From positions 62,001 to 126,000 of the forward strand of contig CAWAOM010000004.1 in assembly GCA_963783695.1 (NCBI GenBank): a stretch of 64,000 nucleotides of DNA, in the 5' to 3' direction. Origin of the DNA: BM003 sp963783695 (GTDB taxonomy: Bacteria; Pseudomonadota; Gammaproteobacteria; Steroidobacterales; BM003). Made by a program: the position numbers and the translations under genes. Shown here piece by piece: positions 44,159-53,624 of the stretch (the first letter of the stretch is position 1; each line of letters starts with the position of its first letter). The notes under the pieces are model-generated. The model ran no database searches and had not been told where the DNA came from. It saw only the letters and a list, made by a program, of their open reading frames with translations.

Positions 44159-45061
44159 CTATTCGGGCAAGGGAATAAACTCGTCATCGCCCGGCACCGG
44201 GTCGAAACGGCCGGCTTTCCAGTCCGCGCTCGCGGTCTCGATGCGTTCACGCGTGGCAGCGACGAAATTCCACCAGATAAATCGCTCGCCGACCGGTTCG
44301 CCACCGATCACCATCACCCGGCTGTCGCGGACGGCGCGTATTTCGATGGCGTCACCCGGCGCGGCTACAGCCATCGTGTACCGGGCAAATTCGCGCTCGC
44401 CGAGGGCAACGGCGCCCTCGACGACATAAAACGCCAGCTCCGCATACTCGCACGGCAACACCAGCGAGGCGGTGGCGGGGAGGCGCAGTTCGAGATACAG
44501 CGTCGGGGAGTAGACCGGGACAGGCGAACGCTGTCCGAACGCTTCGCCGAGAATCACTCTGACGGTAGCAGCGGCGACTTCCAGTCGCGGTATCGACGCC
44601 GCCGGATGGTGGCTAAAGGCCGGCGTCATTTCCGCCGTCTCGTCCGGCAGCGCGATCCACGACTGGATGCCGTGCAGGCGCGATTCCCGATCCAGATCGT
44701 CACCGGCGCGCTCCGAATGGACGATCCCGCTTCCGGCCGTCATCAGGTTGACCGCGCCGGCTTCGATCGGCTGGGCAAACCCGAGGCTGTCGCGATGCAT
44801 GATCTGACCGTCAAACAGATAGGTCACGGTTGCGATGCCTATATGCGGGTGAGGGCGAACATCGATGCCCTTGCCGGGGGGCAAGCAGGCGGGGCCCATA
44901 TGGTCAAAGAAAATAAACGGCCCGATCATCTTTCGCGACGATGCAGGCAGGACCCGGCGCACGCTGAACTCACCGAGATTTTTTTCTCTTGGCTCGATCG
45001 TCAGGTCGATGCTGCCGTCGCGGGCAATGCATCTCGCATCTTCAGCGGCAAAAACGCTCAT
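44159..45061 (-). CDS. Pirin family protein (second copy)
   Basis: A 300-residue pirin with N-terminal and C-terminal cupin folds. The metal ligands are His71, His73 (RPHPHIG), His115 and Glu117 (GIVHSERAG), and the family block IGPFIFFDHMGP is present. It is larger than, and only distantly similar to, the YhhW-like pirin at 5085. It lies 64 bases downstream of the Crp-family regulator on the same strand and may be co-transcribed with it. Possible roles are quercetinase activity or redox-dependent regulation. Confidence 0.93.
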   Translation of the reverse strand: MSVFAAEDARCIARDGSIDLTIEPREKNLGEFSVRRVLPASSRKMIGPFIFFDHMGPACLPPGKGIDVRPHPHIGIATVTYLFDGQIMHRDSLGFAQPIEAGAVNLMTAGSGIVHSERAGDDLDRESRLHGIQSWIALPDETAEMTPAFSHHPAASIPRLEVAAATVRVILGEAFGQRSPVPVYSPTLYLELRLPATASLVLPCEYAELAFYVVEGAVALGEREFARYTMAVAAPGDAIEIRAVRDSRVMVIGGEPVGERFIWWNFVAATRERIETASADWKAGRFDPVPGDDEFIPLPE

Positions 45062-45125
45062 CCATTATCACCAGGTCTCGCTCAGGTCCGGCTGACAGGC
45101 GGCCGGCGCATTACGACGCGCTCCT

Positions 45126-45842
45126 TCACAGCCCGGTACGGCGGCGGTCGCCGCGCAACCCGGCAATGTCGGTAACGATTATCCCCTTGAACTTCGTCTG
45201 GATCAGGCCGCTGGTTTCGAATTTCCGCAACAGCGCATTGACGGTCTGGCGTGATGCGCCAATCATTTGCGCGATTTGGGCCTGGCTGAGATTCAGTTCG
45301 ACTGCGTTGTCGAGATCTTCGTCGCTCATCCGCATTTCGGCAAGATCCGCCAGCCGCACCCGCAGGTACTGCTCCGGTGACAGGCTTTGTGATACCGCGA
45401 TCATTCGCAGCATGATCTGGCTGCGCTGCAGTGCCGGCATTGCGAACAGGCGGTAGTAGCGCGGTTCCTGTTCGACTATGCGTTCGAACTCGGCGGGCGG
45501 TATTACCAGAATATCGGCATCGGTCAGGGCGCGGGCGGTGATCGCGGTATCGCGGCGGCTCAGCACGGCTACCTCGCCAAACCACGTGCCGGGACCACCG
45601 ACATGCAACAGACACTCGTTTCCGGCCCCGGCCAGCCGTGACATAGCGACATCCCCGGCGACAATGGCGCAAATACCGATAGCTGGCTGGTCTTCGCGAA
45701 ATATGATTTCGCCCTTGCTGTATTGCCGCTGTATGGAACTTCCGAGGATCTCATCCTGCAGTGCCATTGGCAGCGTTATGAACCATGCCCCTTTACGCAA
45801 CACGGTGCCGATGAGTTCCGTGTCGGTTTTGGTTTTTTTCAT
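45126..45842 (-). CDS. Crp/Fnr-family transcriptional regulator
   Basis: A 238-residue regulator. The N-terminal cyclic-nucleotide-binding beta-roll (about residues 35-145) has YSKGEIIFREDQPAIGICAIV and GTWFGEVAVLSRRDT. The C-terminal helix-turn-helix (about residues 185-220) reads LSQAQIAQMIGASRQTVNALL. It lacks the N-terminal Cys cluster of FNR, so it is not an oxygen sensor of that type. The start is taken at MKKTKTD (45842), because a 22-bp palindrome typical of Crp sites lies just upstream. It is followed by the pirin gene on the same strand. Confidence 0.92.
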   Translation of the reverse strand: MKKTKTDTELIGTVLRKGAWFITLPMALQDEILGSSIQRQYSKGEIIFREDQPAIGICAIVAGDVAMSRLAGAGNECLLHVGGPGTWFGEVAVLSRRDTAITARALTDADILVIPPAEFERIVEQEPRYYRLFAMPALQRSQIMLRMIAVSQSLSPEQYLRVRLADLAEMRMSDEDLDNAVELNLSQAQIAQMIGASRQTVNALLRKFETSGLIQTKFKGIIVTDIAGLRGDRRRTGL

Positions 45843-45861
45843 GTTTTCGCCAGGCCACGAC

Positions 45862-45883
45862 TGCGGCATTGCCTTATGCCGCA
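45862..45883. promoter_or_regulatory. Crp-type 22-bp palindrome upstream of the Crp-family gene
   Basis: TGCGGCAT and ATGCCGCA form a perfect dyad with a 6-base spacer (TGCCTT), 20-41 bases upstream of the regulator start at 45842. Overall length and N6 spacing equal those of Crp/Fnr operators, though the half-site differs from TGTGA. Autoregulation is likely. Confidence 0.65.
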
Positions 45884-46244
45884 TGTGACGAGTATTGACC
45901 ACAACCCACGGTCCCGGTGGGCTGATTCCACCATGTGTAAGCCTGCCGACACTCGCTTGTCAAATTTTTGGCTACATTAGAAACGGTTTTGCGCGCGACG
46001 TTCCGTGCGATCATGCCATGCCCTATTTGGATGTGCGACTCGCGGCCGGGCGCCGCGGATTTCCATTCAGCGCGACAATAAAACCGTCCGGGTTGCGAGC
46101 GGTCGTTGCTTTAACGGGCCAGCTCGATGAAAAAAATTGCGACGCACGAAATCGGATGCCTGAACTCTGCGGTTTCCGTTGCATGGAATGGCGAACGGCC
46201 GAGATGGGATACGGAACCGAACAATTTCAAAAGAGAGGAAGTGT
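45884..46244. other. Intergenic region between the Crp-family gene and the DUF3604 remnant
   Basis: About 361 bases with no supported gene. It is more AT-rich than its surroundings around 45955-45985. It holds the promoter region of the Crp-family gene at its left edge and a GAGAGGAAG ribosome-binding site at its right edge. Confidence 0.45.
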
Positions 46245-46975
46245 ATGAGCTAGCGAAGTATTGCGGAACGTTTTGGTCTTTGCCGCGGCTTGCGCTCTCG
46301 TATCGGGGCGGGCGGTTGCGGGTGAGGTCAAAGTTGTCGACTATACGGAGGTTTACAACGGCAACCCGGACTTCAACTTCGACCCGACGCTTGCTCGCTG
46401 GAACAACATGATGCAGGCCGATGGTGCAGGTTTTCGGCGGTTGGGATTTCACCAGCGGTGATCAACTGCGCCCGGACGCGGCCAGGCTCGGGTATGCGCA
46501 AGGCGTGCCGATGGGCGGCGACCTGCCAGCGGCGCCGGCGGATACAGCGCCGACCTTTATCATCCAGGCGCTTAAAGACCCCAACAACGCCAATCTCGAT
46601 CGCGTGCAGATCATCAAGGGTTGGCTTGGCGCCGACGGAGAGGTCAGTGAGCGGATCTGGGATGTGGCCGTCTCGGACGGGCGTAAGATCGGCGCCGACG
46701 GACGTTGCCGTACTGCGCTCGGCAGCACCGTAAACGTAAACGAAGCCACCTATACGAATTCGATCGGCGCCGCCGCGCTGAGCGCTTTCTGGCAGGATCC
46801 CGATTTCGATCCGCAACAGCGCGCGTTTTACTACGTGCGTGTGCTGGAGATTCCGACACCGCGCTGGACGACATTTGACGCGAAGGTCTTCGATCGGAAA
46901 ATCCCGGAGGGTGCGCCCACCGAGATTCAGGAACGTGCCTATACTTCGCCGATCTGGTATTCGCCGGGGCGGTGA
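46245..46975 (+). pseudogene. Decayed DUF3604 gene
   Basis: The 3' part (46421-46975) encodes about 184 residues clearly matching the C-terminus of DUF3604 proteins: QVFGGWDFT, YAQGVPMGGDLP, IQALKDPNNANLDRVQIIKGW and QQRAFYYVRVLE. Intact members are several hundred residues long. The 5' part (46261-46461) is a different frame encoding a signal-peptide-like start (LVFAAACALVSG) and about 45 further residues. A good ribosome-binding site is followed by ATG 46245, but the third codon is TAG. The picture is a stop or frameshift near the start plus a large internal deletion and frameshift at about 46410-46425, where TGCAGG occurs on both sides. Confidence 0.75.
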
Positions 46976-47027
46976 TCGGGTGCGAAGTAGCAACTGAGAT
47001 TGTCGATGTGCATTGAGGAGCAGCGAT

Positions 47028-47201
47028 ATGGGACTTGGGACCAAGAGTGCAAAACGGATGGTCAAGAAGGAAATCAAGCAGGAAACCGGGCAGGTGCTCG
47101 ATAAGGCGATAGACAAGGGCCCTGTCGACAAGCTCGAGGACAAGGTGCAGGACAAGACCGAGAATCTCGGGCGCAAGGCGGTCAGGAAGACAATATTCTG
47201 A
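47028..47201 (+). CDS. Small highly charged protein, 57 residues, unknown
   Basis: A 57-residue protein starting at ATG 47028 with GAGGAGCAG upstream. It is rich in Lys, Glu and Asp, with heptad-like spacing (KRMVKKEIKQETGQVLDKAI, DKLEDKVQDKTENLG), and is probably one or two amphipathic helices. No signal or TM segment. It could be a stress or nucleic-acid-associated protein. The family is not recognised, but ribosome-binding site and composition support a real gene. Confidence 0.65.
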   Translation: MGLGTKSAKRMVKKEIKQETGQVLDKAIDKGPVDKLEDKVQDKTENLGRKAVRKTIF

Positions 47202-47281
47202 GGTGGATGGCGCGGTTTTAGCGCCTACCTGGAACATCACCGATGCAGGACATATCGTGATTTTTTTTAAGGCGGCTGTTC

Positions 47282-48148
47282 ATGGATGCGGTATCTGCAG
47301 GGTTGATGTTGACACTGAAAGTGTCGGTGTACGCCCTGATCATCGCGATAGGGATCGACGCGCGGCTCGCTGACCTCGCTTACCTGTGGCGGCGCCCGGC
47401 GTTGTTGCTGCGGTCGCTGCTGGCAATGTATTTGCTGATTCCGTTGCTGGCGCTGACCGTGGCCAAAACGCTGACTCTGCCGGCCGGCGCGACGGTCGCG
47501 CTGCTGGTGCTCGCGGTCTCGGCCGGGGCACCGTTGCTGCCGCGCAAGCTGATGCACATCGGCGACGGCGATTACATCTTTGGTCTCAGCGTGACGTCTT
47601 CCTTGCTCGCCATCGTGACCGTGCCGGCCTGGGTCGCGATCATCGGCGAGCAATTTGGCCGTGACATTGAGCTGGCGCCGATGCGCGTCGCCAGCGTCAT
47701 CGTCGCATCGTTTGTGGCGCCGCTTGTAGCCGGCATGGTGCTGGGCCGATTGCTGGGTCAAAACGCCGATCGCATTGGCGATGTGCTGATGTCTGTTGCC
47801 GGGATTGTGTTGAGTGCATCGGCCCTGTTGCTGCTCGGACTCAACTGGCGTGTATTCGAGATCGCGGGCTGGAAGTTCATCGTTGCGCTTGTCGTATTTG
47901 CCGCTTCCGCGCTGGCGATCGGCCACCTTCTTGGCGGACCGGCGCCGCAGAATCGTACGGCTCTCGGGGTGGCCTGCGCAACGCGTCATGTGGGGATCGC
48001 GATCCTGCTGGCGTCGCTGGTTCCGGGGCCGCGGATCGCGGTGCTCGTAGCGGGCTACTTCCTCGCTTCGATGCTGGTTTCCGTGCCGTATTTGCGCTGG
48101 CGTCGCCGGGTCGATCGCCGACTGAATTCTTCGGCCGCTGCCGACTGA
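47282..48148 (+). CDS. Bile acid:sodium symporter (BASS) family transporter
   Basis: A 288-residue membrane protein with about nine to ten hydrophobic helices. Family motifs include LLVLAVSAGAPLLPRKLM in the first half and the later LGVACATRHVGIAILLAS, which corresponds to the BASS sequence around the second crossover helix. It probably transports an organic anion with sodium. It starts at ATG 47282 with AAGGCGG upstream. It converges with the ACR3 gene. Substrate unknown. Confidence 0.87.
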   Translation: MDAVSAGLMLTLKVSVYALIIAIGIDARLADLAYLWRRPALLLRSLLAMYLLIPLLALTVAKTLTLPAGATVALLVLAVSAGAPLLPRKLMHIGDGDYIFGLSVTSSLLAIVTVPAWVAIIGEQFGRDIELAPMRVASVIVASFVAPLVAGMVLGRLLGQNADRIGDVLMSVAGIVLSASALLLLGLNWRVFEIAGWKFIVALVVFAASALAIGHLLGGPAPQNRTALGVACATRHVGIAILLASLVPGPRIAVLVAGYFLASMLVSVPYLRWRRRVDRRLNSSAAAD

Positions 48149-48274
48149 CGCATGAAAATGCGGGCGCCGGGTTTTGCGCCAACCCGTCGCCGCGGTGGCC
48201 GGATTGCCAAAGGTCGACGTATTTCCCAGGGTTTGCGGCCGGGCCACTTGGCATCGGCCGTATGCGTGCGAGGA

Positions 48275-49369
48275 TCAGGCCAGGCGTGAGCGACGCTGGG
48301 CCCCGGCCTCGTACCAGCCGCGCGAGCGGTTCACGATGCGCACAACCGAGAGCATCACCGGAACCTCGACCAGTACGCCGACAACGGTTGCGAGCGCCGC
48401 ACCCGAGGAAAAACCGAACAGGCTGATCGCGGTGGCTACCGCGAGTTCGAAGAAGTTGCTGGCACCGATCAGCGCCGAGGGTGCGGCAACACAATGGGCG
48501 ACGCCAAACCGCCGGTTGAGCAGATAGGCCAGCCCGGAATTGAAATAGACCTGGATCAGGATCGGTATTGCCAACAGCAAAATGATCAGGGGTTGCCCCA
48601 GGATCTGCTCGCCCTGGAAACCGAACATCATCACCAGCGTTGCAAGAAGCGCCGACAGTGACAGTGGGTTTAACGCCGTGAGGACGCGCTGCAGAGCTGC
48701 CTCGCCGCCTCGTGCCAGCAGGCGCCTGCGCCACCACTGCCCGAACAGCACCGGGATCACGATGTACAACACGACCGAGAGGAAAAGAGTCTCCCACGGG
48801 ACAGTGATCGCGGACAGGCCGAGCAGGAAACCGACAATCGGCGCGAAAGCAAAAACCATGATCGTGTCGTTGAGCGCAACCTGGCTCAACGTGAAGTTGG
48901 CGTCGCCGTCGGACAACCTGCTCCAGACGAATACCATTGCCGTACAAGGCGCCGCGGCTAGGATGATCAGGCCGGCGATATAGCTGTCTATCTGTTCGGC
49001 CGGCAGATACGGGGCGAACACGCCGCGGATGAATATCCAGCCGAGCAGGGCCATCGAAAACGGCTTGACCGCCCAGTTGACGAACAGGGTTACGCCGATG
49101 CCGCGCACGTGCTCGCGCAGGTTGCTCATTGCGCCAAAGTCGACCTTGAGCAGCATCGGGATGATCATCAGCCAGATCAGCGCGGCCATAGGAATGTTGA
49201 CGTTGGCGATCTCGAGGCGGCCAATGAACTGAAAAGGCGCCGGGAAGAAATGGCCGAGCGCGATGCCAGCAACGATGCAAAGCGCTACCCATACGCTGAG
49301 ATAGCGCTCGAATTTGCTCATCGCCGCACCTGCCGCCTGTTTGCCGACAGTCTCGCACTGGGCGCTCAT
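48275..49369 (-). CDS. arsB: ACR3-family arsenite efflux transporter
   Basis: A 364-residue, ten-helix arsenite/antimonite exporter of the ACR3 family (often called arsB in bacterial annotation). The essential Cys is present, Cys142 in AAAPCTAMVFVWS, followed by the family block FTLSQVALNDTIMVFAFAPIVG and QVYFNSGLAYLLNRRFGV. The start is 49369 (MSAQCETVG), or 16 codons in at MSKFERYL (49321). No arsR or arsC is adjacent, so resistance regulation must lie elsewhere. Same superfamily fold as the converging BASS gene. Confidence 0.93.
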   Translation of the reverse strand: MSAQCETVGKQAAGAAMSKFERYLSVWVALCIVAGIALGHFFPAPFQFIGRLEIANVNIPMAALIWLMIIPMLLKVDFGAMSNLREHVRGIGVTLFVNWAVKPFSMALLGWIFIRGVFAPYLPAEQIDSYIAGLIILAAAPCTAMVFVWSRLSDGDANFTLSQVALNDTIMVFAFAPIVGFLLGLSAITVPWETLFLSVVLYIVIPVLFGQWWRRRLLARGGEAALQRVLTALNPLSLSALLATLVMMFGFQGEQILGQPLIILLLAIPILIQVYFNSGLAYLLNRRFGVAHCVAAPSALIGASNFFELAVATAISLFGFSSGAALATVVGVLVEVPVMLSVVRIVNRSRGWYEAGAQRRSRLA

Positions 49370-49640
49370 TGGCTTGGTCTCCGGTTGAGATTGTGACGGA
49401 TTATAGGTTAAGGGCGGCCGGGCCGGGGACCTGGTTGGGATGGGAATCCTCCGCGAGTGGATCGACTTCCACGGACCGAGGATTTTCCGAAGTTCAGACA
49501 GCTGATTGCGGCGGCGGCGGCGGGTGCACCGCGGCGGCCGCGTGAATCGCGGTGCGACGATCGCTCGCACCGGCGCAGGAAACTTCCGCGCGAGCGGTTA
49601 TAGTCCGTGTAACGAGACTGCAGACGGAGAAGATCTCGGG

Positions 49641-52600
49641 ATGGGTGTTCGCCAGGGGTTGCGCCTTTTCGGGCGAGTGCTTGGCTGGCTGGGGCTTGGC
49701 CTGGTCGGCCTTTTTCTCGTGATCCTGGTGCTTGCCTGGATCGGCATTCATGTGCCGCTGTCGAGAATTGCGCCGGTAATAGAGCCCGTTGTCGAACAGA
49801 CGCTCGATGCAGAGCTGAGCTTTGCGGAAGGCAGCTATTTCGAGTTGTCCCTGCGCCCGGGCCTGTCCATCGATCAACTCCGCATCGACGGTCCCGACAT
49901 TGACCTGCAAGTGAGCCACTTCTCGGGCAATGTGCGGTTGCTTCCCCTGTTGCGCAAGCGCTTGAGTATCGGCCGGATCGCCGTTGCCGGCGGGCGGCTC
50001 GACTATACACGGCGGGTAGGGGCAAAAGACGAGCAACTTCCCGGGCACAGCCGCGACCGGGGGCGCAAAAGCGCACTGCGGTCGATCACCATCGACGAGG
50101 TTGAATTCGATGATGTATCCGCGGTAATCACCGATGCCGACAGTGCTGATCAATGGCGCTTTGCGATAACCGATCTCGATCTCGAGCTGCCGGAACCCAG
50201 TGAGCTTCGGGCCGAGCTCGAAGGCAGTTACCAGGACACCCCGTTCACGGCAAAAATCGAAAGCAGGCGTGGCAAAGAGGGAACATGGCTGCTCGAGCGC
50301 CTGATTGTGACCGGTCCCGCGAGCAGGCTCTTTGTTAGCAGCAGGCTGAACACGGCGCCGCTGCGAGGCGAAGCGAGGCTCGAGTTGGAGCTGACCAGCG
50401 AGGACGAATTCAGGCAATGGCTGGGCGACCGGGCAGCACCACTTGCGCCGATGCGCTTCGAGGCCAACGCCCGATTCGCCGACAACAAGGGCCGCATCGA
50501 GATCGAGCGGTTTCTGCTTGGGCCGGCCCAATTCGACGGCGATGCGGCCCTGGATCTGTCGGGCAACCGTCCGAGCGCGCGGCTTGCGTTGCATTCCGAG
50601 GGATTCGATGCGGGTCCGCTGTTGCTCGAAAGTGCGCCACCGCTGGAGGCAGCCGAAGAGGACCGGGACGCGGTCGATACTTCGGAAACGAAACAGCAAG
50701 CCGGAAAGCGCGAGACAGAAAACCAGGCGGGTCCGCCGCTTGCCGATCTGGTCACGCCGTATCTCGAAGCGATGGAGGTCGATCTCGGGATCAAAATCGA
50801 CCGGATCGATGGATTGACGGTGGAGGTTGAATCCCTGTCGATCGAAACCCGACTCACCGAGGGCAGGCTGGATTTGCCGGTCAGCGTTGTGCTGGCTGAC
50901 GTGCCTTTCGAGGGCGATGTCGGGATTCTGATCGAAGGGTCGGAGGTCGTGCTCGAGAGCCAGCTTGAAGCGCCGCCGAGCGATATCGGCGGGCTGGCAA
51001 AAGCCTTCATGAATGCCGACAACGTGCACGGTCATCACGGTGGCCTGAAGATGTCGTTGGGCGCGCGCGGAACAACTGTCCGCGAACTGCTTGCCGATTT
51101 TGCGCTGCGCGGAACCCTGCGCGATTCGGCGCTGTATTACGGCGACCGGCCGGTTGGGTTCGAACTTGCGAACATGGACTTTTCTGCGGGCATGCTGGAA
51201 ACCGGAAAGGCGTCGGCGCGCGGTGTGTTGCTGGGGCAACCGTTTACCGCAACGCTCGAGACGGTATCGATCGTTCAGGTGTTGCGCGGCGAGGGTTCGC
51301 GGATGCGGCTGGAGGTCGAGGCCCGCGACACCCGTATCGTGCTGGATGGCGGTCTCGACAGCGGCGCGGCAGGGCTGGCATTCGAACTGCAGAGCCGTGA
51401 CCCGGAGGTTATGCGCGACTGGCTGGGTATCGAACTGTCGCGCTCAGTGCCGGTGGCTCTCGCGGGCCGGGTAAATCGCGACGCCGAGCGGCTCCATTTC
51501 GTAATCGATCCATTGCGACTGGGACGCAGCAGTGTGTCGCTGGATGCGTACACGTCGGGTCCAAACGACGATTACAAACTGAGGGCAACGGTGCGCGGTA
51601 AAAACATCGATCTGCAGGAATGGGTCGAAGTCATGGCCGGAACCGACGATCAGAAAGCTGTCGATGCGACGCGTGGTGCTGGCGTTCGGCTGGATATTCC
51701 GATACTGCCCAGTGACTATCGCATCCTCGATGCCGATTTCGATCTCGGCGTCGACGATCTCAGTTATGACGCCCTGCGTTTCGATTCGATAAGGCTTGTC
51801 GGTCGCAGCCGTGACGGACGGATTCAGCGCGGTGATCTCAGTGTGGAGTCACCTTACGGCGCTTTCGATGGTGAGCTGACCATTGACCTTGCCTCCAGTC
51901 GGCCCGAAATTTCGTTACAGGCCGATGCACAGCCGATGCGCCTCGGCAGCTTGCTGACCGACCTCGGGGTCTTTGAAAACGTATTGATGGAGGCTGACTC
52001 GGCCAGTATCCGCTTCGCCATCGCCGGCCAGACCGCCAACGAGATTTTTCGCAGCATCGATGCCGAGTTCCTGCTTAAGAACGGCGTCTGGGATATGTTG
52101 CCCGACGTCGGTCTTATCGCGCGGTTCGACGAGGCGAGGTTTGTCGCGCGCGGGGAGGAACCGATCCGGATCGATATCGCCGGGGACATCGACGGGCAGC
52201 CGATGCGCTTCGATATCGACATGACCGCGATTGCCAGGATTGCCGAAGACCACGCCGCGACGCTGAATCTCGAGGCCGCGCTCGGAGACTTGCGGTTCGA
52301 GACCGCACTGGCCGGAGCCCTTCCTCTCGGTGCCGAAGCTTCGACGATCAGTGTGCTTGTCGAAAGCCCGGGGCTCGACGAACTCAACGAGCTTCTCGGC
52401 CTCGACCTGCCGCCGTGGGGGCCAATCCATGTTTCCGGCGAGTTGACCCACAAGACCGGACATTACTCGATGCCGGATGCGCGGGTCGCGGTGAGTAATT
52501 CGGAACTGCTTGGAGAGTTGAGCCTGGATGTTCGCGATCGCCCGCAACTGGTGGCGAAGTTCACCGCACCGCTGGTGCAACTCGATGATTTCCGTAGTCC

Positions 52601-53573
52601 GGGTTGGCGCGCGAGACGGCGCGCGGAGACGCCGGCCCTGACCGAGCCTGAAGCTGCAGCAGGGGCTGACGGCGAGCGCGAGTCGGTGCTGTCGCAAAAA
52701 GCCTTCGAAAGCCTCGACGCTTTTTTTAATCTGCAAGTTGTCGAGGTTCGTAGCGGCGCTGACCGCCTCGGCTCGGGCCGCATCGATGCGCAGCTCAAGG
52801 ATGGTGTTTTCGATCTGACACGGCTCGGACTCGAGTTGCCGGGCGGTGAAATGGAGGCCCGCGGCCGCATGCAGTGGCGCGACAGCGAACGGCTGAATGC
52901 ACATGTCGAACTGGATGTGGATCAGCTCGACTACGGCGTGCTGGCACGGCGCAAGAACCCGGAATCCACGATGAAGGGGTTGTTCAGCCTGTTTGCTCGC
53001 CTCGACGCCGATTACGTCGCCAGCCGCGGTTTGATGTCGGGCGCGTCCGGAGCGGTCGTGTTTGGCGTGTGGCCGGAGGACTTCAAGTCGGGAATTTTCG
53101 ATCTGTGGGCGATCGGTCTTGCGAATGCACTGATTCCAAAGCTGGACAAGGAAAAGGCATCGACCGTGAATTGCATCGTTGGCGGCTTCAATCTGGAGGA
53201 CGGCCTGCTGGAAGAGCGAATCATTTTTGCCGACACCTCGCGAATCCAGGTTTTCGGCGATATGGACGCGAATTTCGGTACTCGCGAGCTCGATGCGCGG
53301 ATGGTGCCAAACGCCAAACGTGCGCAGATTTTTTCGTTTGCCGCGCCGGTCACCGTTGACGGCGAATTCGACGACTATAGTATCGGGATCCGTGGGCGCG
53401 ACCTGGTGGCGACGATTTTCCGCTTCATCGCCAGCCCGGTCGTCGCACCGATAAGGTGGATAACCGAAGATCCGATTCCGCGCGATGGTGTCGCTGCCTG
53501 TGAGCAGGCGTGGCGGACCAATATCGGCGCCAGCGCGGCCTCCGCCGATCGCGCCGCGACGGAGTCGGATTGA
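49641..53573 (+). CDS. AsmA-family protein
   Basis: A 1310-residue protein anchored by one N-terminal TM helix (about residues 12-35, VLGWLGLGLVGLFLVILVLAWI) with a very long periplasmic part made of repeated beta-strand segments. The start pattern EPVVEQTLDAELSFAEGSYFEL followed by LRPGLSIDQLRID is the AsmA N-terminal chorein-like entry. The C-terminal region (about residues 1130-1270, with GASGAVVFGVWPEDFKSGIF, SRIQVFGDMDANFGTRELD and APVTVDGEFDDY) matches the AsmA/YhjG C-terminal domain. Such proteins bridge the envelope and are linked to phospholipid transport to the outer membrane. The start is ATG 49641 after GGAGAAGATC. Monocistronic. Confidence 0.9.
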   Translation: MGVRQGLRLFGRVLGWLGLGLVGLFLVILVLAWIGIHVPLSRIAPVIEPVVEQTLDAELSFAEGSYFELSLRPGLSIDQLRIDGPDIDLQVSHFSGNVRLLPLLRKRLSIGRIAVAGGRLDYTRRVGAKDEQLPGHSRDRGRKSALRSITIDEVEFDDVSAVITDADSADQWRFAITDLDLELPEPSELRAELEGSYQDTPFTAKIESRRGKEGTWLLERLIVTGPASRLFVSSRLNTAPLRGEARLELELTSEDEFRQWLGDRAAPLAPMRFEANARFADNKGRIEIERFLLGPAQFDGDAALDLSGNRPSARLALHSEGFDAGPLLLESAPPLEAAEEDRDAVDTSETKQQAGKRETENQAGPPLADLVTPYLEAMEVDLGIKIDRIDGLTVEVESLSIETRLTEGRLDLPVSVVLADVPFEGDVGILIEGSEVVLESQLEAPPSDIGGLAKAFMNADNVHGHHGGLKMSLGARGTTVRELLADFALRGTLRDSALYYGDRPVGFELANMDFSAGMLETGKASARGVLLGQPFTATLETVSIVQVLRGEGSRMRLEVEARDTRIVLDGGLDSGAAGLAFELQSRDPEVMRDWLGIELSRSVPVALAGRVNRDAERLHFVIDPLRLGRSSVSLDAYTSGPNDDYKLRATVRGKNIDLQEWVEVMAGTDDQKAVDATRGAGVRLDIPILPSDYRILDADFDLGVDDLSYDALRFDSIRLVGRSRDGRIQRGDLSVESPYGAFDGELTIDLASSRPEISLQADAQPMRLGSLLTDLGVFENVLMEADSASIRFAIAGQTANEIFRSIDAEFLLKNGVWDMLPDVGLIARFDEARFVARGEEPIRIDIAGDIDGQPMRFDIDMTAIARIAEDHAATLNLEAALGDLRFETALAGALPLGAEASTISVLVESPGLDELNELLGLDLPPWGPIHVSGELTHKTGHYSMPDARVAVSNSELLGELSLDVRDRPQLVAKFTAPLVQLDDFRSPGWRARRRAETPALTEPEAAAGADGERESVLSQKAFESLDAFFNLQVVEVRSGADRLGSGRIDAQLKDGVFDLTRLGLELPGGEMEARGRMQWRDSERLNAHVELDVDQLDYGVLARRKNPESTMKGLFSLFARLDADYVASRGLMSGASGAVVFGVWPEDFKSGIFDLWAIGLANALIPKLDKEKASTVNCIVGGFNLEDGLLEERIIFADTSRIQVFGDMDANFGTRELDARMVPNAKRAQIFSFAAPVTVDGEFDDYSIGIRGRDLVATIFRFIASPVVAPIRWITEDPIPRDGVAACEQAWRTNIGASAASADRAATESD

Positions 53574-53624
53574 TCCGGGTCCAGGCCACTTTCGTCAGGC
53601 GCTGACCAATACCCCGGATCGCTA

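Noticed and set aside
48275..49369. A full arsenic-resistance operon around ACR3
   Set aside because: No arsR, arsC, arsH or arsA is adjacent; the BASS gene converges and the AsmA gene is divergent.
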